Shown one piece after another: positions 20,568 through 31,250 of a stretch of 64,000 bases of DNA. The stretch comes from Malachius bipustulatus (Eukaryota; Arthropoda; Insecta; Coleoptera; Melyridae): contig OU342637.1 of the NCBI GenBank assembly GCA_910589415.1, positions 30,410,162-30,474,161 on the forward strand, written 5' to 3'. The notes under the pieces were generated by a model, which had not been told where the DNA came from, made no database searches, and saw only the letters and a list, made by a program, of their open reading frames with translations. Both the position numbers and the translations under genes were made by a program. The stretch's first letter is position 1. Every line of letters starts with the position of its first letter.

Positions 20568-21750
20568 GAAATCGTTTCTGGTGTTCCTAGTAGGTACCGG
20601 TTCTGGTGATCTCCCGTAATTTTTTAAAAATTTTTCTATTTTGGCAAATAGGTTTTTTTAATTTTTCATTTTTATGGGGATGTTTGACTTGATTCAAAGT
20701 ACCCGCCCCTGTAGTGGTTTGCAAGAAATCGTTTCTGGTGTACCTAGTAGGTACCGGTTCTGGTGATCTCCCGTAATTTTTTCAAAATTTTTCTATTTTG
20801 GCAAATAGGTTTTTTTAATTTTTCATTTTTATGGGGAAGTTTGACTTGATTCAAAGTACCCGCCCCTGTAGTGGTTTGCAAGAAATCGTTTCTAGTGTAC
20901 CTAGTAGGTACCGGTTCTGGTGATCTCCCGTAATTTTTTAAAAATTTTTCTATTTTGGCAAATAGGTTTTTTTAATTTTTCATTTTTATGGGGATGTTTG
21001 ACTTGATTCAAAGTACCCGCCCCTGTAGTGGTTTGCAAGAAATCGTTTCTGGTGTACCTAGTAGGTACCGGTTCTGGTGATCTCCCGTAATTTTTTCAAA
21101 ATTTTTTTATTTTGGCAAATAGGTTTTTTTAATTTTTCATTTTTATGGGGAAGTTTGACTTGATTCAAATAAGTACCCGCCTCTGTAGTGGTTTGCAAGA
21201 AATCGTTTCTGGTGTACCTAGTAGGTACCGGTTCTGGTGATCTCCCGTAATTTTTTCAAAATTTTTCTATTTTGGCAAATAGGTTTTTTTAATTTTTCAT
21301 TTTTATGGGGAAGTTTGACTTGATTCAAAGTACCCGCCCCTGTAGTGGTTTGCAAGAAATCGTTTCTAGTGTACCTAGTAGGTACCGGTTCTGGTGATCT
21401 CCCGTAATTTTTTAAAAATTTTTCTATTTTGGCAAATAGGTTTTTTTAATTTTTCATTTTTATGGGGATGTTTGACTTGATTCAAAGTACCCGCCCCTGT
21501 AGTGGTTTGCAAGAAATCGTTTCTGGTGTTCCTAGTAGGTACCGGTTCTGGTGATCTCCCGTAATTTTTTCAAAATTTTTCTATTTTGGCAAATAGGTTT
21601 TTTTAATTTTTCATTTTTATGGGGAAGTTTGACTTGATTCAAAGTACCCGCCCCTGTAGTTGTTTGCAAGAAATCGTTTCTGGTGTACCTCGTAGGTACC
21701 GGTTCTGGTGATCTTCCGTAATTTTTTCAAAATTTTTCTATTTTGGCAAA
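20510..21750. repeat. Tandem array, 8 copies of a 157-bp unit
   Basis: 'gatctcccgtaat' (last copy gatcttccg) recurs at 20608, 20765, 20922, 21079, 21239, 21396, 21553 and 21710: period 157, once 160 because of a small insertion ('ataa'). Copies differ at few positions (ggtgttcct/ggtgtacct, tttctggtg/tttctagtg), so the array is young. Each unit has the palindrome-like core 'cctagtaggtaccggttctgg'-type sequence. The unit also occurs, inverted and only ~1.5 times, inside the foldback at 5724-6608. Not CRISPR: there are no spacers. Confidence 0.9.
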
Positions 21751-22300
21751 TCGAGTTATTCGATTTATGATTTTCCTGAAAAAATTGGAATCTACATATT
21801 AGTACCTAATTTCTAGAGGTTTTTAAAAGAAGAGGTAATAATTTCCCATGTCCAAATTAAATAACTCAGTCTCAATAATTTGCTGTAAGCCATTATTTAT
21901 TGTTTACTTCGATGTAAATAAGTAGCTTGAAATAAACAACACAAATCGGTACTGCTTGATTTTTATATGAAGGCGAAGGCTGGGCGTGAACTACGCATCT
22001 TGCGAGCTTTGCTCAACGCCACTAATAATTTACACGTTCGATGAACGGCGGAGATACTCTTATCAGCCTTATCTGGTTGGTTGTTTTTTAACGTGGACAC
22101 AGACTAATATTGTTGATATTGGACAACAAATATTTATGGAGTTGGAGACGGTGCCCACCCTTTTTGCGCAGTAAGAATTTACTCGCCTTCCTATAGTAAC
22201 AGGACTATAGCTATCAGATAATATTTCAAAGTATACAAGTACATACAGTGCGTTCAAAAATTGTCAGCTATCTTTTTAGCAGCTGTTTTCACACCAGTAA
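21751..22300. mobile_element. Right arm of a foldback element, with a 250-bp insertion
   Basis: Matches the right arm at 6270-6608: 'tgattttcctgaaaaaat.ggaatc', 'tcagtctcaataatttgctgt', and the end '...gtgcgttcaaaaattgtcagc...ccagta'. Between 'aacacaaatcggta' and 'gctatcagataat' about 250 bp (21959-22207) are inserted relative to the 6.5-kb copy; that insert is unrecognised. No left arm is found beyond the Pao element, so this copy has lost it or been rearranged. Confidence 0.7.
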
Positions 22301-22620
22301 CTATCTCGCCATTTCTTTGCGACACCGCTTAATTTAGATAAAGCATAATGAGTTACGCAAACTTCATCCCAATCGTACATCAGACCATACTCTTCAAGTT
22401 TATCAATCCAATCTTCAATACTAATGTCACCCTTGACTGGATCGAATTCTGGTAACACTTGATGTATATTTTGAAAATACCTTGGTTGATAGTGTTCAAT
22501 TGTACGACTTTCGTTGTTGTTTTCATTGTTCACCAATACAACACTTTGATTGAGCCGATTTCCTAGATCTCCAGTAGCGTTCTCTCCAGCTTCAGCTCCA
22601 CCTTGAGCTCCAGTAGCCAT
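22301..22620 (-). pseudogene. gag: Retroelement gag N-terminus, cut by foldback insertion
   Basis: The frame starts M-A-T-G-A-Q-G and continues with an acidic, Asn-rich region and then a capsid-like stretch: I-E-D-W-I-D-K-L-E-E-Y, followed by ALSKLSGVAKKW. The pattern 'W..KLE.......D......AL.KL.G.A..W' is typical of Ty3/gypsy-type gag. It stops exactly at the foldback end (22300), after which the frame reads foldback sequence. Only ~107 residues remain. The upstream sequence (22642-23264) would be its leader; no LTR could be paired. It is a different element from A and B. Confidence 0.65.
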
Positions 22621-22641
22621 TTTGAAAGTATTCACAATCAA

Positions 22642-23264
22642 AATTAAAAGGTTTTCTTAGTTTTCAGATTTACCCTGCTGAATATCAACGACAAAGTTCA
22701 GTAATTACACCAACCAGCAACCATATAACACCAGGTGCCTTGGCTCACCGAAAATTTCGTCTTCAACAAGTTTTCATAAATCACTACTCACAAAACTAAC
22801 ACCTTTTATTTTACCGACACGACTAATGTCTCTTTATTCTTAAACCGACGTATAATAACCGATCCAACTCCTGAAATTGAAGTAATCTATCCCACTCCTG
22901 AAATTGAAGTAATCTCACTCTTAGTTAACGTAATCTTAAAATAATCAGACCCGTTTATGACTTTAATGATTTAATAAATGAATTAGTTTATAATGTCAAG
23001 GATGGTTAAATCTAAACAGAGGGTTCCGTAAGTATAGTTATTACACGCGAAAGAATAATAAGGGATGTATTGACGAAGTTGTCTTTCATTGAACATCCGG
23101 AGATCGACTGACTGACTTCGACGTCGTCCTTCGTATAGGACAGACCAGGACACCTGTGCCACGCTCTCAGGAGCTGTTATTATCCTGCCTGGCTGAAATT
23201 CATATCGGCACAGGGAAGGCTCGTCGCAAACATTGGTATGCGATTTAAAAATTACAACAGTCTG
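22642..23264. other. Probable leader region of the gag remnant; no gene
   Basis: No coding content is recognised. A short direct repeat, 'cctgaaattgaagtaatct', stands twice at about 22870 and 22900. Confidence 0.35.
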
Positions 23265-23325
23265 TCATAAAAAAAACATTCTAAAGTGTCCCTAAACGGA
23301 GATACAGAGCCCCAAAATGGTACCC
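23265..23325. repeat. Left remnant of the palindromic element that element A entered
   Basis: 'gtctgtcataaaa', 'ctaaagtgtccc', 'aaacggagata' and 'gagccc' match the complement of 33790-33860. The rest of the element continues at 33091 on the far side of retroelement A. Confidence 0.65.
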
Positions 23326-23637
23326 TGTGGGACCACCTCTACGGTAGCTGTCCTTGGCTGCTTCCGCCGCCGGCAGTACGGTGGTCTGACGGTGAGTTTC
23401 GACGGGGAACCACCGACCGTCTGCAAGCAGTAGCAGTGGGGAGACGTCGAACGAGGACAGACAGAGTTCAACGCGAACAAGATCAGTGAGGAAATGGAAA
23501 CGCTCCGGGCTGCTACTCAATGTATTCTTATATATTCTAATAATAATCAATTACGAAGTGTTACGAGATTAGAGTTGAATAAAAATAGTTGTAGAAATAC
23601 GGTGTTTCCCTGTGCCTCTACAAATTAGTCTACAACA
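23326..23637 (+). repeat. 5' LTR of element A
   Basis: 312 bp, TGTGGGACC...CTACAACA, identical by eye to 32779-33090. AATAAA lies near its 3' end ('gttgaataaaaatag'). The minus-strand frames here are LTR noise. Confidence 0.88.
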
Positions 23638-23873
23638 GTTGTCAGAAGTGGTCCGAACCTAAAACTACCGAATTTTGAGGTGTAATACTGTGAAGTATCG
23701 ATGTGTTTTTAATACAGACAAATCTCAGTTATAACCATTTCACAAAAATGCCTCTTCGTGGTGAAAGTGAAGAAAAATAAAGTAAATTTTGGCAAATTTC
23801 CGTTGAAATAAATTTAACATGATCAAGACTTGGACGAGCTGTCGGAAAAAGGAAACTCAATAAATCTTGCAAA

Positions 23874-24129
23874 TGTTAGACTGGGGTTCCCCGCCGTTGG
23901 CTATTTTTAGCTAATGATGACGCTGGGTCGCAGAACCACGGCGAGCGGGGCATTCATTGCAGCATTAGCAGCGCGAGCAGCGAGGCCTCGAGCAGCAACG
24001 ACAGAGCGCGGTAGCCTGCAGTCAATTGCGCGTGTATGAATTATGAAATGTAGCGGTGTTATCCAATAATGGAATCCAGAGGGACTTTCAATAAATAATT
24101 TCAATAGTAATTTTGTTTAATTGCTAACA
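23874..24129 (+). repeat. 5' LTR of element B
   Basis: 256 bp, TGTTAGACTGG...TTGCTAACA, identical by eye to 27370-27625. It contains the AATAAA-like stretch 'tttcaataaataatttc'. Confidence 0.9.
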
Positions 24130-24253
24130 TCAGAAGTGGGATACGAATCTGAATAAAAAAAATTCAGGCTTTTTAACAGTGTGGTGCACCTTTGTGATTT
24201 TGAACTTTTGCGAAAAATTCAAGTGGTGCAGGGTGTGGTTCTAAGTGACAATA

Positions 24254-24790
24254 TGTCGGGGAAAATCTCTCGAGTATCTACAAAGACTCGGCATAGAGAA
24301 AGTTCGGAGAGCAGTAATTCTAGTGGACGTCGAAAGTTCGGAGAGCAGTAATTCTAGGTGGACGTCGAAGTCGCCACGACATCCCCGGACACGCGACAGG
24401 TCCCATGCGAAGCATCGGAGGAATGATTCCAGAGACTCGCCGTCGCTAAACAGAGGGATTCGTCGCACTCACCATCGACGGCAGAGGTTCCAGGAATGAA
24501 ATCAGCAAAGAGGCGTTCGAGACGAACAAGCGGTGGGTGGTTCCCGTTGGAGGTGAACAGGAACGTCGGCGAAATAGTGAGTCTTCCCGAGTCACTGACG
24601 ATATTCTTGGAGGGCTTGGTAAGCATGAGCGTGAGAGCACCAAAAGGCCAGAAATTCCAATAGTGGTTGAATGGTGTGGATGAATATTCGGCAATTTACG
24701 AATGTCCAGTATTGTCCAGACAAAGTGACTTGTTATTTGGCCTTGAGTAAGTTGCGTGGTCTAGCCGAAGTTTGGTATGGAAACAGACCA
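24254..24790 (+). pseudogene. gag: Element B gag remnant
   Basis: ATGTCGGGGAAA at 24254 opens an Arg/Ser-rich region. Later a capsid-like piece reads Q-F-T-N-V-Q-Y, then C-Y-L-A-L-S-K-L-R-G-L-A-E-V-W-Y-G (about 24680-24785), the same motif class as the gag at 22301-22620. Frames shift and stops intervene. A near-duplicate 'gaaagttcggagagcagtaattctag' lies at 24299 and 24333. Confidence 0.6.
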
Positions 24791-24916
24791 TGAATAATCG
24801 TCTCAAATAATACTATTTCTCCTGTTGGTGATCACCGAAATCAGAATCGTCGCCCCATACCCAGGTATGTTCGTTTTGTCGGTAAGTTTTGTAAAATAAT
24901 GTCTCTACAAAATGCT

Positions 24917-24992
24917 GTAGGGTCAAAAGTGCTTTATTGATTTGGGTAGTGAGTGTTCTCTTATTACTCGACAATTATTATCGCCAATTATT
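24917..24992 (+). pseudogene. Element B aspartic protease fragment
   Basis: The conceptual peptide around 'attgatttgggtagtgagtgttct' reads D-L-G-S-E-C-S-L-I-T, the retropepsin active-site region (D-x-G-S). The remainder is not traceable. Confidence 0.5.
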
Positions 24993-25559
24993 ATCGCAAT
25001 TGGCACCAAAAAAAAAAAAATTAAAAAAAAAAAATACAATCTAGCGTCGTATTGAAAACCTTCGGTGGGTCACATATTGAGCCTCTGGGTCATTGACGAT
25101 GTTGAAAACTGCATCGATTTCTTTGTTGTCGAAAAATGTGTGCTGGGATTGAATGTGTTAATAGGTCAGAAATTTTACAGAGTTGAGCGATATCACGTAT
25201 GTAAAGATCGGCGATAGTTTAACATTTTCGGTGGTCCCTACTCATGTTAATGTAAACAAAGTGAACTGCGTTTCCTTTCGCCGCGCCTCATATTAATATC
25301 GGAATACCGGATGCTGATCATCAGAGAACGGGTTATTAAATCTTTTGCAGGCAGAACTATTCCGCGTGTATATCGCGACCGATATTTCTGAATTGCGAAA
25401 AACCACTTGTACTGAGATGGAAATTGAATTAACAATTCGTCTACCAGTGGCGGGTCGAAGATGGTCTCAGAATTATTAGACAATGGGATAATTCGCGAAT
25501 CTACCTCCCCGTACGCAAGTTCTGTTCGGTTGCAAAAAAAAAAAAAAAAAAATGGGATC

Positions 25560-25910
25560 AGTGACTCTGTGTCAATTACCGTCCCTTAAATGCTATTACT
25601 GTCAAAGATAAATACCCGATTCCATTGATTGAGGACTTGCTCGATCGTTTAGCAGGAAATAAATATTTAAATATTTTATGAGTCTTGACCTGGCCATGGG
25701 GTATCACCAGATTCCTATGTCATCAAAATCGGTTTCGTTGACAGCGTTTGTCACACAGGATGGACACTATGAGTTTCTCCGTATGCCATTCGGCCTTTCG
25801 AACGGTCCTTCTGTGTTTCACAGAATAATAAATTTTGTTTTAGGAAATTTATGATTCACAAGAGTGATAGTCTGTTTAGATGATATTCTCATTCCCGCCA
25901 AAACACCTCA
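25560..25910 (+). pseudogene. pol: Element B reverse transcriptase fragment
   Basis: Readable with frame changes and stops: [45 protein letters not shown] and CLDDIL, that is, the fingers and palm with the catalytic Asp pair. This order is Ty3/gypsy. A stop interrupts just before the catalytic box. Confidence 0.75.
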
Positions 25911-26439
25911 GGACTCAGGAACAACTGGGGTATATCGTGTTCAGCGGAATCAGGAAATCGAACGGGGTGCAAGGGCTGAGGATTATAATTCAATCGAACC
26001 GGCATCCCTCTTATCTTGATGAAAGAGTTGAAGAGGTACCTATTATTGATACATAAAACACTTACAGTAAGTATTAGAATAATATAATCATAACAGCCTT
26101 TATCGTCCAACAGGTATTTTTGTTAATTGAAAATGCACATTCACTGCAAGGGAATTTCTATGACGCTCGCTGGGAGCAGTGCATGAGATATTAATTCAAG
26201 TTGACTTTAAATCGTTGCAGGTTGTCTTTTTCAGCAAACACACCCTTTGAAATGCTATCCAAAGTGATGCGGTTCTATACATGAAAGAAATCTGAAATAC
26301 GGTGGTCGAGGTGTAATGAGCTGAACATGATAGGGGATGAGCTATTGCGGCTCGATGTATATTTTTAGAGTGGTGTCAAATGGGTCAATGGAAGTGTCAA
26401 CGAATCAGCTGTTGTTGATGTCACACAACTCCAATATAG

Positions 26440-26680
26440 TAGCAAGAACCTCTGCAGAACAGCAGAAACAGAAACAGCGTTTCGAAAAGGTGTCTTCCTA
26501 TCACTTGTCAAGTTGGCGATCTGATCCTGTTGAACAGTAAAACTATTACCAAAATGGAAAGGTCCGTTCTTGGTGATGAAAGTGTTGGCCAATGACCGGT
26601 ACTAAGTTAAGGAGACCTGGAGTTATACGGTCGCAGATCAAGTACACCAGTGTAGCTGGAGTGGAAAACATGAAGCCCTG
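26440..26680 (+). pseudogene. Element B integrase C-terminus fragment
   Basis: The conceptual reading S-A-E-Q-Q-K-Q-K-Q-R-F, then K-V-L-A-N-D-style residues and N-M-K-P-W, matches the tail of gypsy integrase (as at 30960-31250 in element A), broken by frameshifts. Confidence 0.5.
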
Positions 26681-26724
26681 GATACATTTTCCGGATGAGG
26701 AGCCTACACACTAGCGACTGAAGA

Positions 26725-27085
26725 GTGAAGACCTAAAGAAGAGTGGTGAGCGCTATCCTACCACAGGTCAGAATGCAGTTACATCTAATCGATAAGGTAA
26801 CAGTCTCATTAGTTGAACGTCAGGGAAGAGATGTAATCCGGGTTCGGTTGTAGGCCGGTATACCGAACTGTCGTGCTTTCAAGACCTAAAGAAGAGTGGT
26901 GAGCGCTATCCTACCACAGGTCAACGTCTCTTCCCTGGGAGGGTATAATTATCGATTGACCCTAAGTACTTTATCCGGGCATGACTACCGGCAAGTCATG
27001 TTGTCGTGTCAAGAAAGCCTATCAAGAGGAGTGGTGTTGGGCTAACCAGCCACAGGAGTGGTGTCGGGCTAACCGGCCACAGGCA
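26725..27085 (+). repeat. Direct repeats in the 3' region of element B
   Basis: 'aagacctaaagaagagtggtgagcgctatcctaccacaggtca' stands at about 26730 and again at 26880; 'ggagtggtgt.gggctaac..gccacagg' stands twice at about 27028 and 27054. No coding frame runs through. Confidence 0.75.
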
Positions 27086-27369
27086 AAGTACTTGTTATTT
27101 AATGAGACACTACAAAATTATATTTTTGGATCCACTTATATTTAAGGCATGAGCATGGATTAATATTAGTGCATGAGGTACCTCATACTGTTAGCGCTTC
27201 TTTCAGTTTATAGGTCAAGGACATCCAGCCAGACGAGTTATTTGAATGCTTAAAATAACAACTAACGATTAGTTGTTGCTGTTCGCGAGTGACTAATACG
27301 TATTGTGCGTATTGTGTTACAGATACGCACTTCGACAGTGAGGACACTGCGGAAGTCAGGATGGTCGAA

Positions 27370-27625
27370 TGTTAGACTGGGGTTCCCCGCCGTTGGCTAT
27401 TTTTAGCTAATGATGACGCTGGGTCGCAGAACCACGGCGAGCGGGGCATTCATTGCAGCATTAGCAGCGCGAGCAGCGAGGCCTCGAGCAGCAACGACAG
27501 AGCGCGGTAGCCTGCAGTCAATTGCGCGTGTATGAATTATGAAATGTAGCGGTGTTATCCAATAATGGAATCCAGAGGGACTTTCAATAAATAATTTCAA
27601 TAGTAATTTTGTTTAATTGCTAACA
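27370..27625 (+). repeat. 3' LTR of element B
   Basis: Identical by eye to 23874-24129; preceded by 'gcggaagtcaggatggtcgaa', a polypurine-tract-like site. Confidence 0.9.
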
Positions 27626-30130
27626 CAAGAAACCCTGAGTATTAAGTATTAACGTATTGGATTGATATCCAGCTGGTGTGTCGGTAAGCAAGTAGATCAG
27701 GTATGTAAATGAGGAGCATATTACAGGTTTTCTAAGGAAAAATAATAACGAGGGGTGAAGCAGTGGTCTTTTACGAGAAACAGCATACAAAAATTAACCA
27801 AAATTAAAGATTGCAACTTTCGAAGTTGATGCACTGCAATAAAGATTATTCTCAAAGGTAAGCAGCTATTGCCATGTTGAATAGAGTTGTGAGAAGATAA
27901 TAAAGATTATTCTGAGATTATTCCTAAAGGTAAGCAGCTATTTTTTAGCTAGTGAGTTGAGAGAGATGCATGATGAGTGAATGAAAAGAAGCATGAGTAA
28001 AGTTGGGGAGCTCTCCAAAGTCCAAATGACATATTTTGAATTCGATAGGTAAAAGTAAAGCAAACGCATGAAGCATGAGCATGAAGTAAGCTGAAGTAGA
28101 ATTGAACCCAAGTAGCAGTTTAGACTTCATTTGCGTCGACGATTCGACGTAATTTAGGTACCTATATTATTTAGGTATACAGGGTGTTTTGTAATTGAAT
28201 GTCAATATTTAAGGGGGTGATTTTTGGGTCCATTTTAAGAAGAAAACTTCATAAGAACGTATGTCCTAAAAGTCTTAATTTTTGAGATACAGGGTGGTAA
28301 AGTTTAAAAAAAAAAATGTATAATTTTTTTTTTCATAATATCTGTAATACCGCTCTGAATATTTTAATGGAATTTAATAGACAGGTATTACTCATCAAGA
28401 GGTTTTTTTTTTCATGTACCACATTTCGTTTTATCCCCACTATAGTGACATCTTGCAGAATATTTTTATATATTTTTTTTTACATTTTAACGACAATCTT
28501 GTGACCATGTAAAGAAACAGAAAAAAAAAGTGTCTTTATTTTAACTTAGTATTGCAATAGACAATACTTATCATACAAAGGCGAAGTCTAGCTTTCGCTA
28601 CTCTACTTAACTTTTTTTTTAATATTTAAACTACAAAATAATTGCCTGAAAACAAGTCTATGTTAAACAATCAAAAATGCTCCTTAAGGGCAAAAAGTCC
28701 AATGAATACATGCAGTAGATAATAATTAAATACCTTACAGAACAAAACACAATAAGTAACTCCCCCCAAATAAACCGAAACATGAGTAATACACAATTCT
28801 ACGGTATACTAATCTAAATCACCTAACCTAAATTGCGTGAAGATTACCTCGACTTTACGTGACGCAGATCAAAGTGAGAGTAGATTTTTCGTAAATTTTA
28901 GCGACGAATTTGGGAATTATTATACATACTATGAAGTTGAGGCGATATTATTGAAATATAAATTCGACGTCCGTCTTTGGTAGAATCGACCTAATACTTA
29001 TTTAAAAATAATAGGTAATATAAACCTAGTGCAATTGCAAGTGAGAGAGAGGCAAAGAGCCCCTAACAAGAGGGCCTGACTTTTAAATAGTTTATCTCTT
29101 TTAAAGTCTCACATTTTCTATCCGATTCTTTCTGATGCACTCTGACGTTCTGAACACGCTGTTGGCGCGCAAGGCGCAAGATTTCTCTTCTTCAGCCAGT
29201 CAGTCTTCTTCTACCCGCACAGCATAAAATAAAGAACGAAGGTTCACGGAATATTGAATATCATAATGATTAATATTAATGAGTTGGAAATAATGTGTAG
29301 GGATGCTAATGCCCGAGTGTATAAAATTTTCCCAGGAATAAATAACGCTTAAAAGTGGTAAATAAAAACGCGCCCCGTGAATTAAGAAGTTTCATAAAGT
29401 ATAAAAAACTTTTCTTTTTTGGAAAAATTATGTTATAAGTACCTACCTATAGCTTTTTCTTTGTAAAAAAAAAAAAACTACATAAAGAATGTAAGCAATG
29501 GAGTCCTAATGATTTTACTAAGTGATGAAGACGAATGTAATTAAAATACTTAGGTACTGTGAAGTTGTGAAGGTAATATTTCTTCATGATAAGACTAATG
29601 GACGTAATGATTTGACTAGGATGTCAGAATTGTAAAAGAACGTAAGTCAGATTCAATCTCTTTCATTCTTACATATTTGATATCGATGTGCGAAATATCA
29701 GTAAAGTAAATATCATATCTTTGATTATATATTATATTATGATATTATGATATTATGATATTTAATTATAAATGTAAATATCATAGCAATACACCTGTGG
29801 ATCTAAATATATAGTGGTGGTACCTGATCATAATTATGTGTTCCGCTGATATCCTTCTAGGGAATAATTTTACAACCCCACATTACATTTCGAAAAATAG
29901 CAAAGATATTAAATTATTTTCTTGTGCCACTAGCCTTGGTGTTACTACTTTTGTAAATAATCGCCCTCCCGTCACTATAATTTCAGAAAACAGCAAGTAT
30001 TAAAATGCAAATCGTAATTGTGTAGCTACCACTTTAAAAGAAATGGGCAACACATCCGCTGCCCGCCTGGAAATAAATCGTCGGTTCCAGTTGTTTATAC
30101 TTCATATCGGCCCAGTCAAGTCTTGAAGCG
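27626..30130 (+). other. Element A internal region without recognisable genes
   Basis: Gag and protease of element A would be expected here but I cannot read them. A TACAGGGTG-type end lies at about 28177 and another 'tacagggtgg' at 28291. An AT-only run with 'gatattat' repeats lies at 29715-29770. Some of this is probably secondary insertion. Confidence 0.45.
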
Positions 30131-30149
30131 CAAGAAATAATAGATAAAC

Positions 30150-30830
30150 TATTATAGAACTGTTGCTAGTTCTTCTGTGAAAATAATTCGTGCCTCTCAA
30201 TCCCCGTATGCTAGTCCTATTATTCTCGTTCCCCAGAAAAGTGGCGACTTCCGTTGATGTGTTTGTTATAGAAATAATATGACTATTAAATATAAAATCT
30301 CACTTCCTCGTATAGAAGACCAACTTGATAAACTCCTAAATTATAACAGATTTATTACCTGACACTTATACTCAGGTTGTTTTCAAGTACCCATGGCCTC
30401 GTATTCAATAGTAAAGACAGCGTTTCTTACTTCGGATGGCAAATACGAGTTTTTTTTTTTACGTATGATTTTCGGTCTGTATAATGCTCCTGCTGTTTTT
30501 CAGCAGCTGCTGCCAAAAATTCTATCTGAATTACGTGATCCCACGTCATTTTTATTTTATTTTCGTTTATTTATGCATTCATTGTCCAACAGTATACCAA
30601 TAACTAACAGGACAATTTAAAAGGTACATCATGCCCTATTTGGACGATATCTTGATTCCATCGTCGGTTTTTCAGGAGGGTCTCCTTAAACTGGAAAAAG
30701 TTTTGCAATTGTTAAGGAAATACAATTTGACCTTGCAAATAACTAAGTGTACCTATTGTCTTTTTCCCTAAGCTGGCATATATCTTGGTCATGACAGTTC
30801 CAACGATAGAATCCAACCCGATGCAATAAG
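30150..30830 (+). pseudogene. pol: Element A reverse transcriptase, decayed
   Basis: Readable pieces: I-K-Y-K-I-S-L-P-R-I-E-D-Q-L-D, then Q-V-P-M-A-S, T-A-F-L-T-S-D-G-K-Y-E-F, MIFGLYNAP, and MPYLDDILIPS (about 30630-30660) with the catalytic Asp pair, then Y-L-G-H-D-S-S-N-D-R-I. About 80 nt at 30545-30625 interrupt the domain before the YLDD box. Stops occur throughout. Ty3/gypsy type. Confidence 0.75.
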
Positions 30831-30959
30831 AAAAAAAAATCAACTTTATCAATTCCTGTAATTCTCGGATTTCTTCGGATTTCTTTTAAAAATGTATATG
30901 CAAAAATTCTGTAAGCTCTGTCTCCCTACTGAGCTTGAGTGTGAAACCTCACCGATCTA

Positions 30960-31250
30960 CACCAAAACAAAACACTCTTAAATTTATAAACTCGCTCCCA
31001 ACGCCTATTTACTCAATTAATCATAAACGAAAAATCCAAACCTACTCAGAAAACGATTTAGTTATGGTCCTCCGGACAGCTAAACTTGCGACGGGCCATT
31101 CCACAAAACTACAATAAGTTCAAGGGCTCGTTCTGGTGAAGAAAGTTCTTCCAAATGATCGTTATCTGGTACACAGATCTTCGTGGTTCTCGAACCTCTG
31201 AAACAGTTATCGTCGCAGGTAACCTGAAACCATGGATTGTTTTAAATGAT
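30960..31250 (+). pseudogene. Element A integrase C-terminal region
   Basis: N-D-L-V-M-V-L-R-T-A-K-L-A-T-G-H-S-T-K-L, then K-V-L-P-N-D-R-Y-L-V and N-L-K-P-W-I read with one stop (31117) and a frame change. It follows the reverse transcriptase after only ~150 nt, so RNase H and the integrase core are deleted. Confidence 0.65.

Larger units (their letters stand above)
23874..27625 (+). mobile_element. Ty3/gypsy-type LTR element B, nested in A (decayed)
   Basis: Identical 256-bp LTRs bound 3.75 kb, short for an autonomous gypsy element. In order: gag remnants (24254-24790), a protease fragment (24920-24990), a broken reverse transcriptase (25560-25900) and an integrase C-terminus (26440-26680). 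Poly(A) runs at about 25010-25033 and 25532-25551 break the frames. Flanks read CAAA (23870-23873) and CAAG (27626-27629), a probable 4-bp duplication with one mismatch. The motif after the 5' LTR is tcagaagtggg; before the 3' LTR it is tcaggatggtcgaa. Confidence 0.85.

Noticed and set aside
23281..23550. Minus-strand 89-codon frame and its twin at 32698-33003
   Set aside because: It lies in the two identical LTRs and has no domain; the identity reflects the LTR repeat, not a gene pair.
23907..24104. Identical 65-codon frames at 23907-24104 and 27403-27600
   Set aside because: Both are inside the LTRs of element B.
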